DNA of 64,000 nucleotides from Heliocidaris tuberculata. Taxonomy: Eukaryota > Echinodermata > Echinoidea > Camarodonta > Echinometridae. The notes beneath the pieces are model-generated. The model was given only the letters and a program-made list of their open reading frames with translations, made no database searches and was not told the origin of the DNA. How positions within the stretch are numbered: position 1 is the first letter of the stretch; each line of letters begins with the position of its first letter. Below are positions 1-17,572 of the stretch, piece after piece. The stretch covers positions 38,941,274 through 39,005,273 of the forward strand of contig CM046833.1 of assembly GCA_025618425.1 (NCBI GenBank), given 5' to 3'. A program made the translations under genes and the position numbers.

Positions 1-255
1 TTGGCACTTCATATTCAAGTTGTTCGTAAAGTCATGCGTAACTTTACGAACAGCTTTATGAAACACTATGAAGATCACCTGCCTACTACGACTGCCTTCC
101 GTGTCTCCCTTGGGTAGTCATTACAGACAGGTTTTGCTGTATTCCGTCTTTAAATAACCAACTTTCTGGCTTTTTAATTTTTCCTTGCCGTAATATAATT
201 CAGGGACAGTTTGACTGCTAGGATGACACTGATTTGTTCTTGTCTACCCGAACAG
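1..255. other. Intron upstream of the first visible DDX6 exon
   Basis: No coding sequence is recognised here. The stretch ends in a splice acceptor (AG at 254-255) feeding the first visible DDX6 exon, so it is read as the 3' part of an intron. The N-terminal DDX6 exon or exons lie before the window. Confidence 0.6.
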
Positions 256-5267
<5,012 letters not shown>

Positions 5268-8200
5268 GTTACGCGAGAAGTGTTATAGGAAAATTAGTAT
5301 AAATGACGAAAGTGTTATAGCCGATAAAGTCACATTCAAATTAAAACAGACACTGAAAATCTCTAACTTTTTCTCTTCTTTTTGCCAGAACCAGATTGGC
5401 CAGGATATTTCAGGACTGAATAGTATTGACTGTGCTCCGTTTATCTTAGACGCATTGGAATTGGAAGATGGCAGATTAAAAAGTATGGTATTGCTATGTG
5501 ATGTGAGTGAGAATGATGCCTAGATTCAACTATGGTGGTACAGTGTTCAGGGTCAGAAAGATTCTTACAAGGGGGTTTTTTTATGTTGGATTGCACAAAA
5601 CTGAAAAGTCCCAATGATAGTTTTTATGGTATGATTTACATGGCAGCACAGATTGCAAGCCAGATAAGATGGAAATTTTGTAAACAAACCTTTCTTTTCT
5701 TTCTTTTCGATGTTATCAATACCTTTTTATAACAATGAGCTCGGTGTGACTGTAAAAAATGTTGAGCTAACAAATTGCTGATATTCCACTCTTCATACAA
5801 ACGTACAGTTTAGTGTTGAGAATCCAGATATATTCATTGATATACACACACAATGGTGCTAAACTGAAATGTGTGTTGCGTGAGCAGAGTTGAGAAGGTA
5901 CAAGACAGTTTTGTTTTAAGCTCAAAGAAAATAAGAGAAAATTAATCTTTGAGAGAAGATATCTAGGCAAAAAATTTCTTATGTCATTTCTTGACATTTT
6001 TTTTCTTTTCTTTTTCCTTCCATTACCAATTCATATAAACTAATGAAATTGATAAAAACCTTGTGCAATTTTATATTTTCTTTTAATTTTCTTTAATCAC
6101 TCGTATATAATTTGTAAAAGGAATGCGAAAAAAGACAAGTTTATAACGGTTGAGTATGACGATGTAACATTGTGAAAAAAAGGTATTATTTTACCACAAG
6201 ATATCTTTTCTAAAAAAAATGAATTTACATGAAAAAAAAAACTGGACCAGAAAATGTGGTCTCTATAAGAGTGCCTTCGTAGCTCAAATGAAAGAAAAAA
6301 GGTTTCACAAATGTTCATCAAAGTCTGATCTAATCGTGCATTTAGTGTTCAATTTACTAAGGTAGAGGTTTTTTATTGATTATTTTGTTTTGTTTTGTTG
6401 TCTGTTACCCCTATTTTTCCTTCACAAGGTTTTCCAAGGATTTGAAATGACATTGATGATTGTAAGATATCAATCAGTTTGGTAATCATGTGAGTTTTTT
6501 CAAAGAGAAGCATGCATTTTACTATATAGCCAAAAGCATGTCCAAGTTTCATGCTAAGATTGTACTTTATATACCTGGTTAGGAACTTGTAGAAAGAGAG
6601 AGAAAAAGAGAGTGACTTATGTCCAAAGCGGAAACCGAGTCTGCAATTAAGTGAATAGTCTCTCCATTTTATATTAAGCACGAGAGTGAACCACGACGCT
6701 GCTTGTGAATCACTTTTATTCCATCTACGCTCAGGCTCGTTCAGACAAAATCCAACTTTGTTGCTTTTTGCTTTGTGCTAGAAGATGTTATACAGCTCCA
6801 GATTGACCCACTGATTGACTGTGACTTAATCTGCAATATCAAGGTCATTTCACATCCTTCCAGGTTGATATCCGACATTAACTCTTACACCATGATAGCA
6901 CTTCACTTGGAGCCAGAGGGGAATATATACAAACCCTGTAAGAATCCTTGGTCTCTGTATAACACTCAGTGAGGACACAGTTTTGTACCGGTACATTCCC
7001 ATTTTACAGAGAAAATGTTCTTGGAGAACTTGATGGAAACAGCAGACATTGCCGCCTTTCATGTTCCTGCAGCTCAAGATCCGTGGGGGTATTGGTGTCT
7101 TGGAGTAAGATGGAACACTGGCTGTATTTTACCAGCCTGGATTAATTCATCTTGTCCTTGTAGTGCTACTCCACAAGACAGAAAGGCATAACTTGATAAC
7201 CCAAGGAGGTTGAGTTACTATGCAGAGTCTTATGACCAAATTCCAAAGTAGTTTGAAAGAAATGTTTATAATAGGTTTGAGAGACCTAGAGAAAACAAAG
7301 AGAGATGAAAAGAGTAAATTTGAAAAGAAAAAAATAGTTTCTTCTTCTTAGGTCACCAGACCAAGAAAACATGATCTTGAAGAAAAAAAATGGTTTTCCT
7401 ATCCTTTATCATAATGCACTATATACTCCTCATTTCTTTGATAAGCTGAAATCTTAAATAGCCCTTATTTGTTGTAAATATGAGATGGGAACACTGGCAT
7501 GACCAAGCTTAACTCTTCTAAGGGAAATGGGTTATGTGTTGTCCTCTGGCTCCAAGTTGATGTAATGTTACCTGATGTAATCTTAAATATTTGTTCAGCA
7601 GCCACTGCTAATCAGACTGCATTGTACTAGAGATATATGTGTACAGTGCTTTTTAGTATACTGTGTGTTTGTGAATGTTTGTCTGAGAGAGAGAGAGAGA
7701 GTGAGTGAGAGGGTGAGAGGGAGAAAGTGAGTGAGAGAGTAAGTGCGATTCCAGGTGAAAAAGGCTTCTGAAGCATGCTATGTGATTTCTGACTCACCTT
7801 GGCTTCACAGTGAACACATGACAATCAGAGAAAACTGGATCCGTTCAGTATTAAATTGTATGCGACTTGTGGCACCCCCATGTAAAATGCAGACAGAAAA
7901 ATGGCAAGGTACGTCACAATCTTAGCTACCAAATCTTGCTGATGATGGAATGTGCCCTGACACTAGCACCTACTGACAAGAAATGGCCACCGCATTGCAG
8001 TAGGGTTTTGAGAATGCTGGAAATATGCTGTAGTCTGATTCTTTGTTTTCACTCTGAAGCTGAAGAGAGTGTGTGTATGTGTGTGTGCGTGGGTGTTATC
8101 TTTGAGGTGTGTTAAGTCCATCCATTCCTTATGTGCATATCACGCTCTTTAAAGATCCAGATATGCTAAAGCACCTGGTTGTGTTCTTGTGCAAGATGAA

Positions 8201-11200
8201 GTCCGTGTAATGGACAAATCTGCCCTTGTTTTTGTACTGGCTTGATACATGAATCTTTTTTTTTTTTCCTTCAAATCTTGTGAACTTTATGCTGTGGACA
8301 GTGTAACCCACTTGGTGTAAAAATGATCAAATGTAACAAGTAATTCAGGCTATTGAAAGTCATTCTAGTATGTTGCACAAGTAAAAGGTCATATGTCCAT
8401 ATCTGCAGCATTTTGGTGAAAGGTTGTTAATGGCATCCAATCTACCTGTTGCGTAGCATTCCTTTCTTGCGCTATTTAACCAAGCCATCTGTGAAACTGG
8501 GTGTGCAATATTTGTTCTGCTATACTTACAAGGACAGAAATGGAAGCATGCATTCATGATAGTTTATGCAGTCATAGATGGAACAAATAAAATGATCAGG
8601 TGGACAGATTTCTGCGGGCATGTCGCCGTCTTAGAAGAATGGAAAACACGCTTTGAAAGAAGGACAATTCAAGGAACTTGGCATAATCTGATAAAGACTG
8701 GACATGGAAAATCCTTGCCTGCTATTTACAGCAACAGGAAGCTTAAGTCAGGAAGTAAATGGGTTGAACTGTGAACTGAGAAGGAAGCGCTGAGGATGGT
8801 GTCTCCAAAATGAAAATTAAAAAGGGTGATCCATGTGCGAAAGAAAGAAAAGTATTTAAAGGTGATATTGACACTTTGAAAGGAAAGATAAAAAATTGGA
8901 AACGAGCAACATGAGAAGTTATCGGAAATGGAATTTGTGCTTCAGGTGACCGGACAGTATTTGTGGAGATGGTTAAGAGTAATGATCCAATACCAATGCA
9001 CAACATGGATAAGAAGCAATACTGCAGAGCATAGAGACTCGCTTGAAGATTAGTGGGGTATGGAGTAAAGCTGAAAACGATTACCAGTGTAGCTAAAACA
9101 TGAATATGTACTTGCTGAATGCCATGTGCCGTTAAAGTGAAATTTTTTACGAGAATAAGATTTGATGACACAGAAGGTCACAATCATCAAAGACGAAACG
9201 AATCCTAGTGAATTAAGTGGCATACTAGAGTGACTTTGCCTTGAGCTGAGGCATGTATTCTGTTAATACAAATATAGACATGTAAATAGAAAAAATACTA
9301 CAGAGAATTCATCATCATAATGATGTGTGTTCCAGAATACATGAGTAGCCTGAATTACTTTTTGTGTACATCTTCCCACCATTTTGTACCACCCCTTTTC
9401 CCCCTAATTATCTCTTGTTCTGTCATGGAGCAATGGAGATCAGTAGGGCTTTCCCCCCTTTTCTACGTACCCCCTCTAGTATACTGGATAGGTTGTGTGT
9501 TAGAGGGGGTAAGCGATTGCGTAACACATACAAATTGATGCGACACCTGACACGTATGAGCAAGAATGCTTTCCTCGTTTAGCCAAGTGATTATTCAGGA
9601 AGTGTATTACCAAGAAAATGTGAAACTGAAAAAGAAGAGAAGTCGAGTGTCCTATTAATTTTTATGGTACAATTTGAATGTGAAGACTTGATATTTCCTC
9701 AAGTTTATTTTGAACGGACTGGAGACATTTATGTCAGGTCTTCATATTCACTTACTATGAACCTATCAATGGTCTAATGAATGGCCCTATCTCTGTTTCC
9801 CTCTCTATGAGCACTGCATACCCATTTCCTTTGAAAAACGCATAATAGAGGAGGCTTTGACTGAAAATTGGGTTGGGAGAAAGTTGTGTTCTTTCACACA
9901 TTTTTTGCATACTAAGTGATGAAATTTCAGCCTCTGTACCAGTATTGTGGAATGCACAAGGTCCATTTACACCACAGTTCAAACATCTTGGTGTTTTCAA
10001 TGTTACCAACATGGTATATATTCCCTAGTGTGAGTGGGCCTAATGAGGGAAATAGAAGATTAGCGTCGGTTGGCCATGTCATTATCTATGCTAAGCACTA
10101 GTTGTATATGTTGAGAAACAAGGTCCTTCATGTTTATTACATGTACATCATGTGACATTTAAGATGTAGAGATGTATTTGCATCAAAGGAATAGTAAAGG
10201 GCCTATGTTTTTACTCAGCGTATATAAATAGTATCACATTGATTTCAGTGAAGTGTTCAATCTGTTGAATAAGATGAATATTTCATTGACTTCCAAGAAA
10301 ATTATGTTACATTTTGATGGTACTTTCAACCGAGTTGTAGATTCAGGTTTGTCAAGTCCTGGTCGTTGAAAAGAAAAGTGGAAAAATAAAACAAGTTTGT
10401 GCGCTTACAGTGACAGAATTGCACAGACTACATAAAACTTGAAGTAAGGGTAGAAGTCCTGTAATTGCCAGCAAAAACGCTCTCGATCCTGTTCATAACA
10501 ATTATGTTGTAATGACCATCGAAATATAATTTTTTTAATTTTCTGTGCTGGAGATATGATTCCATAGCAATATGTATCGAAGACCCTTACATGCAAGACT
10601 GGTTGAAATGTTATTTCTAGATCATGTTTGTACAGACCGAAGTCTGCTCTTATACTTGTTGCTTCCCTAGAAGCGCGACTAGAAAGTGATATTCGCCAGT
10701 CTTTCGTCAATAGTGAATAAGAAGTGTTAACCAAAGTAGGAATGACCAGTCCTGCTTTTGGGTGGTGATTCACATTGCGTAACCTTGAATGTATTCCACT
10801 GCCCCATCTCATGGTTGCTATGTTCAAGTACAAGGTAAAGCAGCTTTGTGGGAACAGGGGTGTGCATTCAGAGGTTTAAATAGCTCTCAGTATCCATCAA
10901 GAGCTATAGACCAAAATGACATCTCGTTGGTCAAGTAATTATCAAAGCCTGTCTTTGAATCCATTCTTTATTTGCAAAGTTGCCTTTCACCCTGAATCAG
11001 TCCATTTCGTTCAGGATAAGTTGAGAGACCATGTCTGGCTCCGCTGAAGGAGAAAAGCACCAAAGAACAGTGTAATGTTTAAACTCCTAACAGGTTTTTA
11101 TGTCTACCTTTAACTCGTCTGTGACAGGGATGTGTGTTGTCCAACGGAAACCTAAAATCCGGACTTGTGACAGGAATGTGAAGGCAACTTTGCAAATGTG

Positions 11201-13499
11201 GTAATTTCATGAGAAATACAGAATTAGAAGGTGACATTGGTGTAAATCTGTATTGCTCTTGAAGTTGATTGAAATACGATAAACTTGCGTTTCGTTCTCT
11301 CATTAATTTCCAAATGAAAGGTGAAGAAGTCGAGATTGAAATATCCTCTTCATTCTCAAATTATGCACTGAATCGTCACTACCGTCAGTGTGATATGGTT
11401 GATCAGTACCTGTGTGTCATGCCAATTACCTACACCGAACACAATGTTGTTTGTATATGCCAGTATGAATCTGAAGGTTCATGTACATGTAGATCCTGCA
11501 GCACAAGAACTGCATGGAAATATCGAGAAGATCAACCGTTAATGCTTGATATTCAAACCACATTTTTCACCTTTCAGATGGAAACTAATGAGATATGTAA
11601 GGAAGGTACATTTTGAACTCATTCTTTTATTTCCATGGCATCCATGTGATAGCTACTAGATGAATGCCTTAGAAATGAAAGAGAGAGAGTTAAAAGAATA
11701 TTCTCCCTTCTGGGAATTTGAAATGGTTCACCAATCGGGAAGAAAAAACATCCATTTGACTGAAGGTTTTCATCCATTGCAATAACATCAGATTGGCAAC
11801 TTGATATAAGCCTTTATATACTCATTAGGATGTGTTTCCTTGCTATGCGGTGGAGTTCTGAAAATGATCACTTCATCATGCATGATAACCAACACTTTTT
11901 CTTTTGAAGTGATGTCGGAGCTGATCAGTCTTTTGTGACACTAACTCTGAATCATACACAACAGTCTGTTGCTTTAAAATTTACAAGAAAAAACATTTTC
12001 TACTGAACATCAGTGAGTAATGTGACAATAGCTCAGCTGAGACATCAATGTACCAAACTCCTATCATTTATCTGCAGTGATCATTTTCAGGCATCATCCA
12101 TTTATTATTTTATTCTATGTTCAACTGTCAAGATTGGTGTTAAAAAGTTTCATAATCATAACCAGAGTCTTCTCATGTTGCACTATAGTCATTTCAAATG
12201 GGATATTATTTTTCTTTGTGGAAGGGAAGAGGAAGTCCTTTACATCAGTTCCAATTATAGATTTAATAAGAAGTGCTTTTTATTTCCAAATACAGTAACG
12301 AAAGTGTATCGATAATCGCCAACTTCACATGTAGGTTTAAGAAGTCCACCTTGACATTTATTTATCATAAACAGGAAACACCCAACGTTCTTATGACCTT
12401 CACAAAATGAGAAATGTTTTGTCTGTAGGGAGATTGAGAAGATTAAAGAAAAAATCTATGAAGCTAAACAAAAAAAGACTGCCTATCAGTAATAAAAGAG
12501 AGTCATCTTGAAAGTTTTACTTCTACTGGTATACAAAGAGCAACCATAGTGCAGCGTGATAACACTCTGGATATGAGAAGTTTCAAAAATAAAAAAATCA
12601 GAAAAAAAAATGCAAAAAATATGAAAATGCTGGTTCATAATTATTGAAGGAGATCATAAGTTTTCAAATCAAGCCCAAAGCTGGACACAAAACCATGTTC
12701 ACATATTAATTTTTAAGCCTAGCTACATTTACACTATGGTCCAACATCTCGATTTTAATAACAATGCTACATTAGGGTGGAAGTATTGCAATGTTTTGAC
12801 CCTAGTGTTAATGGGCCTTTTGTCTATGTTTTCCCTTGTTCTCTTAAACATTGTTTCATGTTAACATTTGTCCGTGATTATCAGTCTTTGAGTACCGAAA
12901 AGCATTAAATTTTGCCCTTGAAAGGATTGTATTTGAATTAATTATGTTGGTCATATTATTGCATGAAGCTTCATCCCACACTCTTGATTACAAGGTACAT
13001 GTATTTGTAAAACCCATCACTGAAAACAAATGTCCAGAAAATTGATTTTTCATTTCTATAAACTTACTACACAGGGTACTTTTGAAATTGTGAACATTCC
13101 CATTAATGTTTAAATAGCTAACACTTCAACTGCAATTTCATATTTAAAAGGGCTTTTGTCACAAGCTCAGTTTAATTTATCATTCATTTGAATAATAAAA
13201 TGTATGCAGTATGAACATGGATTGTATGCATTGTCCACCAACACATTGTGCATGTTTTTCAAATAAGAAAAATAACCATGAATGCCCACTTTTGACAGTG
13301 GATTTAATTTTCACCCAATAGCATAGCCATATACTAGTAATTCTAATAAAGGTATTATGTAACCAGCAAACTATTTATTGTCCATGTTGTTCTTTGTCTT
13401 TGATGAAAGGAAAATTTCGCCACTCTTGCTTCTTCATTACTTCTGATTCTTTTTTTTTTTTTTTTATGTTCCTCTGTTGTAACATGTATTTTTTCATTG
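5268..13499. other. DDX6 3' UTR and intergenic DNA
   Basis: 8.2 kb of AT-rich sequence. No reading frame shows recognisable domains, and the longest open stretches are short and compositionally noncoding. It holds a (GA)n tract at about 7687-7740 and a (TG)n tract near 8068-8095. The proximal part must be DDX6 3' UTR, but I cannot place its end. Confidence 0.6.
7687..7740. repeat. (GA)n microsatellite, interrupted
   Basis: Runs of gagaga interrupted by gtgagtgagag. A polypurine tract on the plus strand. Confidence 0.9.
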
Positions 13500-13501
13500 T
13501 A

Positions 13502-13673
13502 CAGTTAACTCTGCATAAGTCGACCTTCCATAAGTCGAATAATCGCCTTAGTCAAAGCAATTTTTCAGAACAGAATGAGCAAAACATGTTTTTTACCTCT
13601 TCTAAGTCGAATTTCGCCTAAGTCGAACAGATTTCTGTGGTCCCAAGAGATTCGACTTAGGCAGAGTTACCTG
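13502..13673. mobile_element. pogo-like MITE
   Basis: 172 bp bounded by TA. Terminal inverted repeats are CAGTTAACTCTGCATAAGTC at the left and GACTTAGGCAGAGTTACCTG at the right. The interior repeats aagtcga words in both orientations. TA target duplication plus CAGT ends fit the pogo/Tigger branch of Tc1/mariner; there is no coding capacity. Confidence 0.75.
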
Positions 13674-14078
13674 TATCTCACATTCCAATTTCTGGGCCGT
13701 TTCATCAAATTTGTTATCAATTTCTATGACAAATTTGCTCTCGGCCAATCAGATTCAAGGACTTCTGTAGCTTTTAACTATTATTGTAACTTGTTGATAA
13801 AAAGTTTTATGAAACAGGGCTCTGAGCCTCTTCCTCTCACTCTCCTTCCGTTCATTTCTGTGGTCCCAAGAGATTCGACTTAGGCAGAGTTACCTGTATC
13901 TCACATTCCAATTTCTTGGCCGTTTCATCAAATTTGTTATCAATTTCTATGACAAATTTGCTCTCGGCCAATCAGATTCAAGGATTTCAGTAGCTTATAA
14001 TTATTATTTTAACTAGTTATTGATAAAAAATTTTTATGAAACGGGGGCCCTGAGCCTATTCCTCTCACTTTCCTTCCC
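13631..14078 (+). repeat. Tandem duplication of a ~223-bp MITE segment
   Basis: The sequence starting atttctgtggtcccaagaga at 13631 recurs from 13854, and each copy is followed by a GGGC-type MITE (gggccgtttcatcaaa / ttggccgtttcatcaaa ... tttatgaaac). Divergence is small (for example ggacttctgtagc against ggatttcagtagc). The duplicated unit joins the right half of the pogo-like MITE to an entire GGGC-type MITE. Confidence 0.85.
13694..13822. mobile_element. GGGC-type MITE, copy 1
   Basis: Starts gggccgtttcatcaaa and ends ttttatgaaacagggctc, an imperfect inverted repeat, with the shared interior tcggccaatcagattcaagg. Same family as 15856-16003. Confidence 0.7.
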
Positions 14079-14090
14079 TTTGGGTTTTCT

Positions 14091-14912
14091 CTATTTTCTC
14101 CCACTCTTCCTGTCTGTTTCTCCCCTACTCTCTTTATGTTTCTATTTCTGGTTCTCTCTCTCTCATTTTTGGGTCATTTCATGGGGTATGGTTCAGGCAA
14201 AAATATGACGATATCCATGTAACGCTGGTATGAGATCTTGGGTTTCACATGGAAGATGAAATCATCTGTTGAAGATTTTTATGCAAATTACAATGAATAT
14301 GTATAGTAGTGCCCAGCCAGAATCATTCCTGTTTCAGTTGGTACTCTTTCAAAGCTTTGCTTCAAATGCAGTTCTTTTTTTACCACCGTCACACGGACAT
14401 CACATTTATATAACATTACATACAATTTTGGTCTGCCATATTGATTCACCATAAAGCTAGAGTACTTCTCAACGCAAGTGCTATGTTTTTTACGCTGAAC
14501 TCAAATAGCAAACATTGTTATGGTTGATAGGCAACATAGTTCCTCATTTCAGGTATGTCAAAAAAATTGCCCCAACCCTGTGGAATGACCTATTTATTTC
14601 TTTTTTCTGTTTATATTTCTCTCTCTTTCCCATGTTTCTCCTTTTTATCACACATCTGACAAAGAAGTAAGGGATTCACAGAAGATTTATTTTGTTTTTC
14701 TTTTAATATAAGGAATCCTGATTACTTTTCAATATACATACAGCCATGGAAATTATTTACTACTGATCCTTTCATTTCTGTGGTGAAAAGGAAGTAAATT
14801 AAAAGAATAGCAAGGTACAATTGGAAGAATTGTTATTCAAGGAAGTACATGTACAAAGAAAAATCATTTTTTGTTTGATCATAAAATAGCCCTATATTGA
14901 GAGCTTGGCCTA
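14091..14912. other. Noncoding, CT-rich then AT-rich
   Basis: Pyrimidine-rich at 14080-14170, then AT-rich. I see no gene or repeat boundary here. Confidence 0.5.
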
Positions 14913-15313
14913 ATAATAAGCCAGTTTGTAATTACGATTTGTGGATGTGCAGATACAGTGGAACCTCGTTATAAAGAGCACTGATATAACAAACTCTCGT
15001 TATAACAAGGTGATTTTCCTGGTCCCATCTCTTTGTATTCTATTGTATTTTGGCCCTGATATAACAAGGTTTCGATATAAAGAGGTAATTTCTCTGGTCC
15101 CAAGGACCTCGTTATAACGAGATTCCACTGTACCGGTAAAGGTCATTTTGTACCGAGTACAATTGACCTCTACACGTATATGCTTTCATAGTGTGCGCAC
15201 CAGTATGATTTTACATGTTAAACAGTCCATCAGAACAGATGCATGTGCGCGTACAAATCGGGGTTATTTCAGGGTCATTTGTTCCATGTACTAATCACGA
15301 ACTGGCTTATTAT
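14913..15313. mobile_element. MITE with AATAAGCCAGTT ends
   Basis: The left end taataagccagtttgtaatta is inverted at the right end as taatcacgaactggcttatt. It is interrupted by the nested pogo-like MITE at 14956-15130. A single-ended relative lies at 4762-4850 and shows the uninterrupted sequence around the insertion point. Confidence 0.7.
14956..15130. mobile_element. pogo/Tigger-like MITE nested in another MITE
   Basis: 175 bp with ends CAGTGGAACCTCGTTATAA and its inverse TTATAACGAGATTCCACTG, flanked by TA on both sides (14954-14955, 15131-15132). Internal repeats of gatataac also occur. No coding capacity. Confidence 0.88.
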
Positions 15314-15855
15314 TTCCAGGGCTGTATAGCTGCGATGTGTAAATTTGAGGGGGCTGGTGCAGTAGTCAAAAGTCCTAACCTTAGCTTTGTGAAAGAGATA
15401 TATGCAATGCAGGTACTGTTTATCATGTTGACATGGTCATGAAAGTATTTGAATAACTATTAGTTTCGCTGAAGATGTAAGAAATAAATTAAAAAAAAAA
15501 ACCTGAAAGTTTTATGAAAATCATCGATGATGACTATGGGACAGATTAATGTTCATTAAAAAAATTAAAACATAAATAATTATACCATGGTAAAAATAAT
15601 CCTAAAATAGTTGTAATAGAGGCGGAATTTCAAATAAAAGTAATTCCATTCCATTGTCACCATGCACATATAATTTTGCATCCCATTACCTCTTGGCCTA
15701 ATTTTCATTCCTCAATTTGTATTTTCAAGAGGTACACAGTACATGTACTTGTATAATGCTCAGTCACACGGTTACACCGCTGAACAGACTCCAAACTGAC
15801 TAATTCCTGTCCATTTGGTGTAATGTGAACTTTTCGTTTGTTGTATTGGCGGTCT

Positions 15856-16003
15856 GGGCCCCGTTTCATGAAACTTGTTATCAGCAACAACTGCCAAACT
15901 TCTGTAACAACTTTGCTCTCAGCCAATCAGATGCAAGGATTTCAGGAGCTTATATCAGTTATGACGACTTGTTATTGATAACAAGTTTTATGAAACAGGG
16001 CCC
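15856..16003. mobile_element. GGGC-type MITE, copy 3
   Basis: Ends gggccccgtttcatgaaact and aagttttatgaaacagggccc form a clean inverted repeat. The interior shares ctctcagccaatcagatgca with the copies near 13.7-14.0 kb. Confidence 0.85.
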
Positions 16004-16177
16004 TGGTGTCAGTCTTGTTAGTGTGACTTGGGGTATTAATACGATCCTTGCCATTTCATCTCTACAAAATCATTTTCAAACTGAAACAATAAATTGCTCA
16101 ACTAACATATAAATCTCCATGGTCACTGTGTTATTTGAACTTACATAACGTCACGTTCATAATGACACACTTGTATG

Positions 16178-17128
16178 TTAAAGGAGAATTAACCCCAGAA
16201 TATAAATGTACTTATGTTCAAAGGTGTAATATATTCTTAATCATTGGCCTGTATCACTTTAGAAATAAAATATCAGAAAAGGGTTTGAATCAAGACATTC
16301 TAGCACACGGTATCATCTGCTAACACTTTACATGGGGGCTGCCATTTTCTTTATGATATGGAGTTGTACATGAACCACTGGAAACCGTTCCGATCAGGTA
16401 GATATTTTCAATCCTAGAGCTAAATTGCTTCTCTTCATTAAAAAAAATCCCCATATATGATGGAAAATACATAACAGGTGTATACATATATTCTAAAATT
16501 TGAAATGTATAGATTTCTTTTTAGATTCTCTGGTTTTGCTAAATAGAAACTGATTTCTAGGGCTTGCCTGGCAGAGCAGAACATAATTTATACAATGCGC
16601 ATTCTGACTATTGAAGTCCATTATCTCAAAGCAGGTGAATGCATAGTTTGTCACTATTGACGCTCGGGGAAAGTTATCATCCATAAATTTGAATTAATTT
16701 GCTCCATCCCGTATGTCATAGTATCAAGAAAATAGATTTATATTTAGTAAAATAGTAATTTTCAAAGAAATATAAAACACATTTTCGTTTTTATAATGTA
16801 TGTTTATATCTGTTAAATATTTTAAATCTCAAATGGTATATTGTATCTGGAAGAAAGACAATTTCGCATTCGGATTAAAAATATCTTTATGTACACATTT
16901 GGCGCAAATATTCTTACTGAATGAGAAGCGCCTTTAAACACAACCAAACAAACATCAAGAAAATGGCAGCCCCCAGGTATCGCTAGCAGACGATAAATTT
17001 TGCAGAGAAAATCCTGATATATACCCATCTCCCATATTTTAATGCAAAACTATGTAGGACAACAAGAAGGAATAGATTACATCTTTGAATATAAGCACAT
17101 TTATATCTTGAGGTTAATTCCCCTTTAA
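16178..17128. mobile_element. 951-bp inverted-repeat element with TTAA ends
   Basis: TTAA at both borders (16178-16181, 17125-17128). Terminal repeats begin AGGAGAATTAACCCCAGAAT and, inverted, AGGGGAATTAACCTCAAGAT. The inverted arms run about 170 nt inward on each side: the left arm's ggggctgccattttct is matched by agaaaatggcagcccc at ~16960. TTAA targeting is known for piggyBac and Kolobok families; no transposase is present. Confidence 0.75.
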
Positions 17129-17488
17129 CAATATTGCACTGACCCTCTTAAAGCCTTTCGGTGTCAGAGGTAGCTTAAACATGATCCAAATTTTGATATT
17201 TTATCTAATATGTCAGAACACAATGAAAAGCTTATTCTTCGTCTTGAAATGGGTTCATGATTTGTGAAGTTAGATTATCATGGAATAATGTCTGTATCAA
17301 ACTAAAACAAAAAACTGTGTATACCGTATAATACATGTACATGTTTGTAAAACTGGTAACACTGTAAGTATCACGATTCATTCCAATGTGAATATATATA
17401 AAGAAATGTAGTGATCTATGACACATGGTGTGTGAGACAAGTACACACTTTATCAAGCATAGTGGTGATGATTCATTCCTACTTAAAT

Positions 17489-17572
17489 ATATCATCTGTC
17501 TGGAGCCAGAAGGGCGTTAACTCTGTACAAATGACGGGACTTAATGCCCTTCTGCCTCCAAACAGATGATAT
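17489..17572. repeat. 32-bp-stem hairpin
   Basis: Left arm 17489-17520 (atatcatctgtctggagcc...) and right arm 17541-17572 pair at about 29 of 32 positions around a 20-nt loop. A relative occurs at 21601-21677. Confidence 0.85.

Noticed and set aside
8743..9171. 142-codon minus-strand frame downstream of DDX6
   Set aside because: No domain, noncoding composition, antisense to the probable DDX6 3' UTR.
10405..10833. 142-codon minus-strand frame
   Set aside because: No recognisable domain, no splice-consistent neighbours, ordinary AT-rich intergenic composition.
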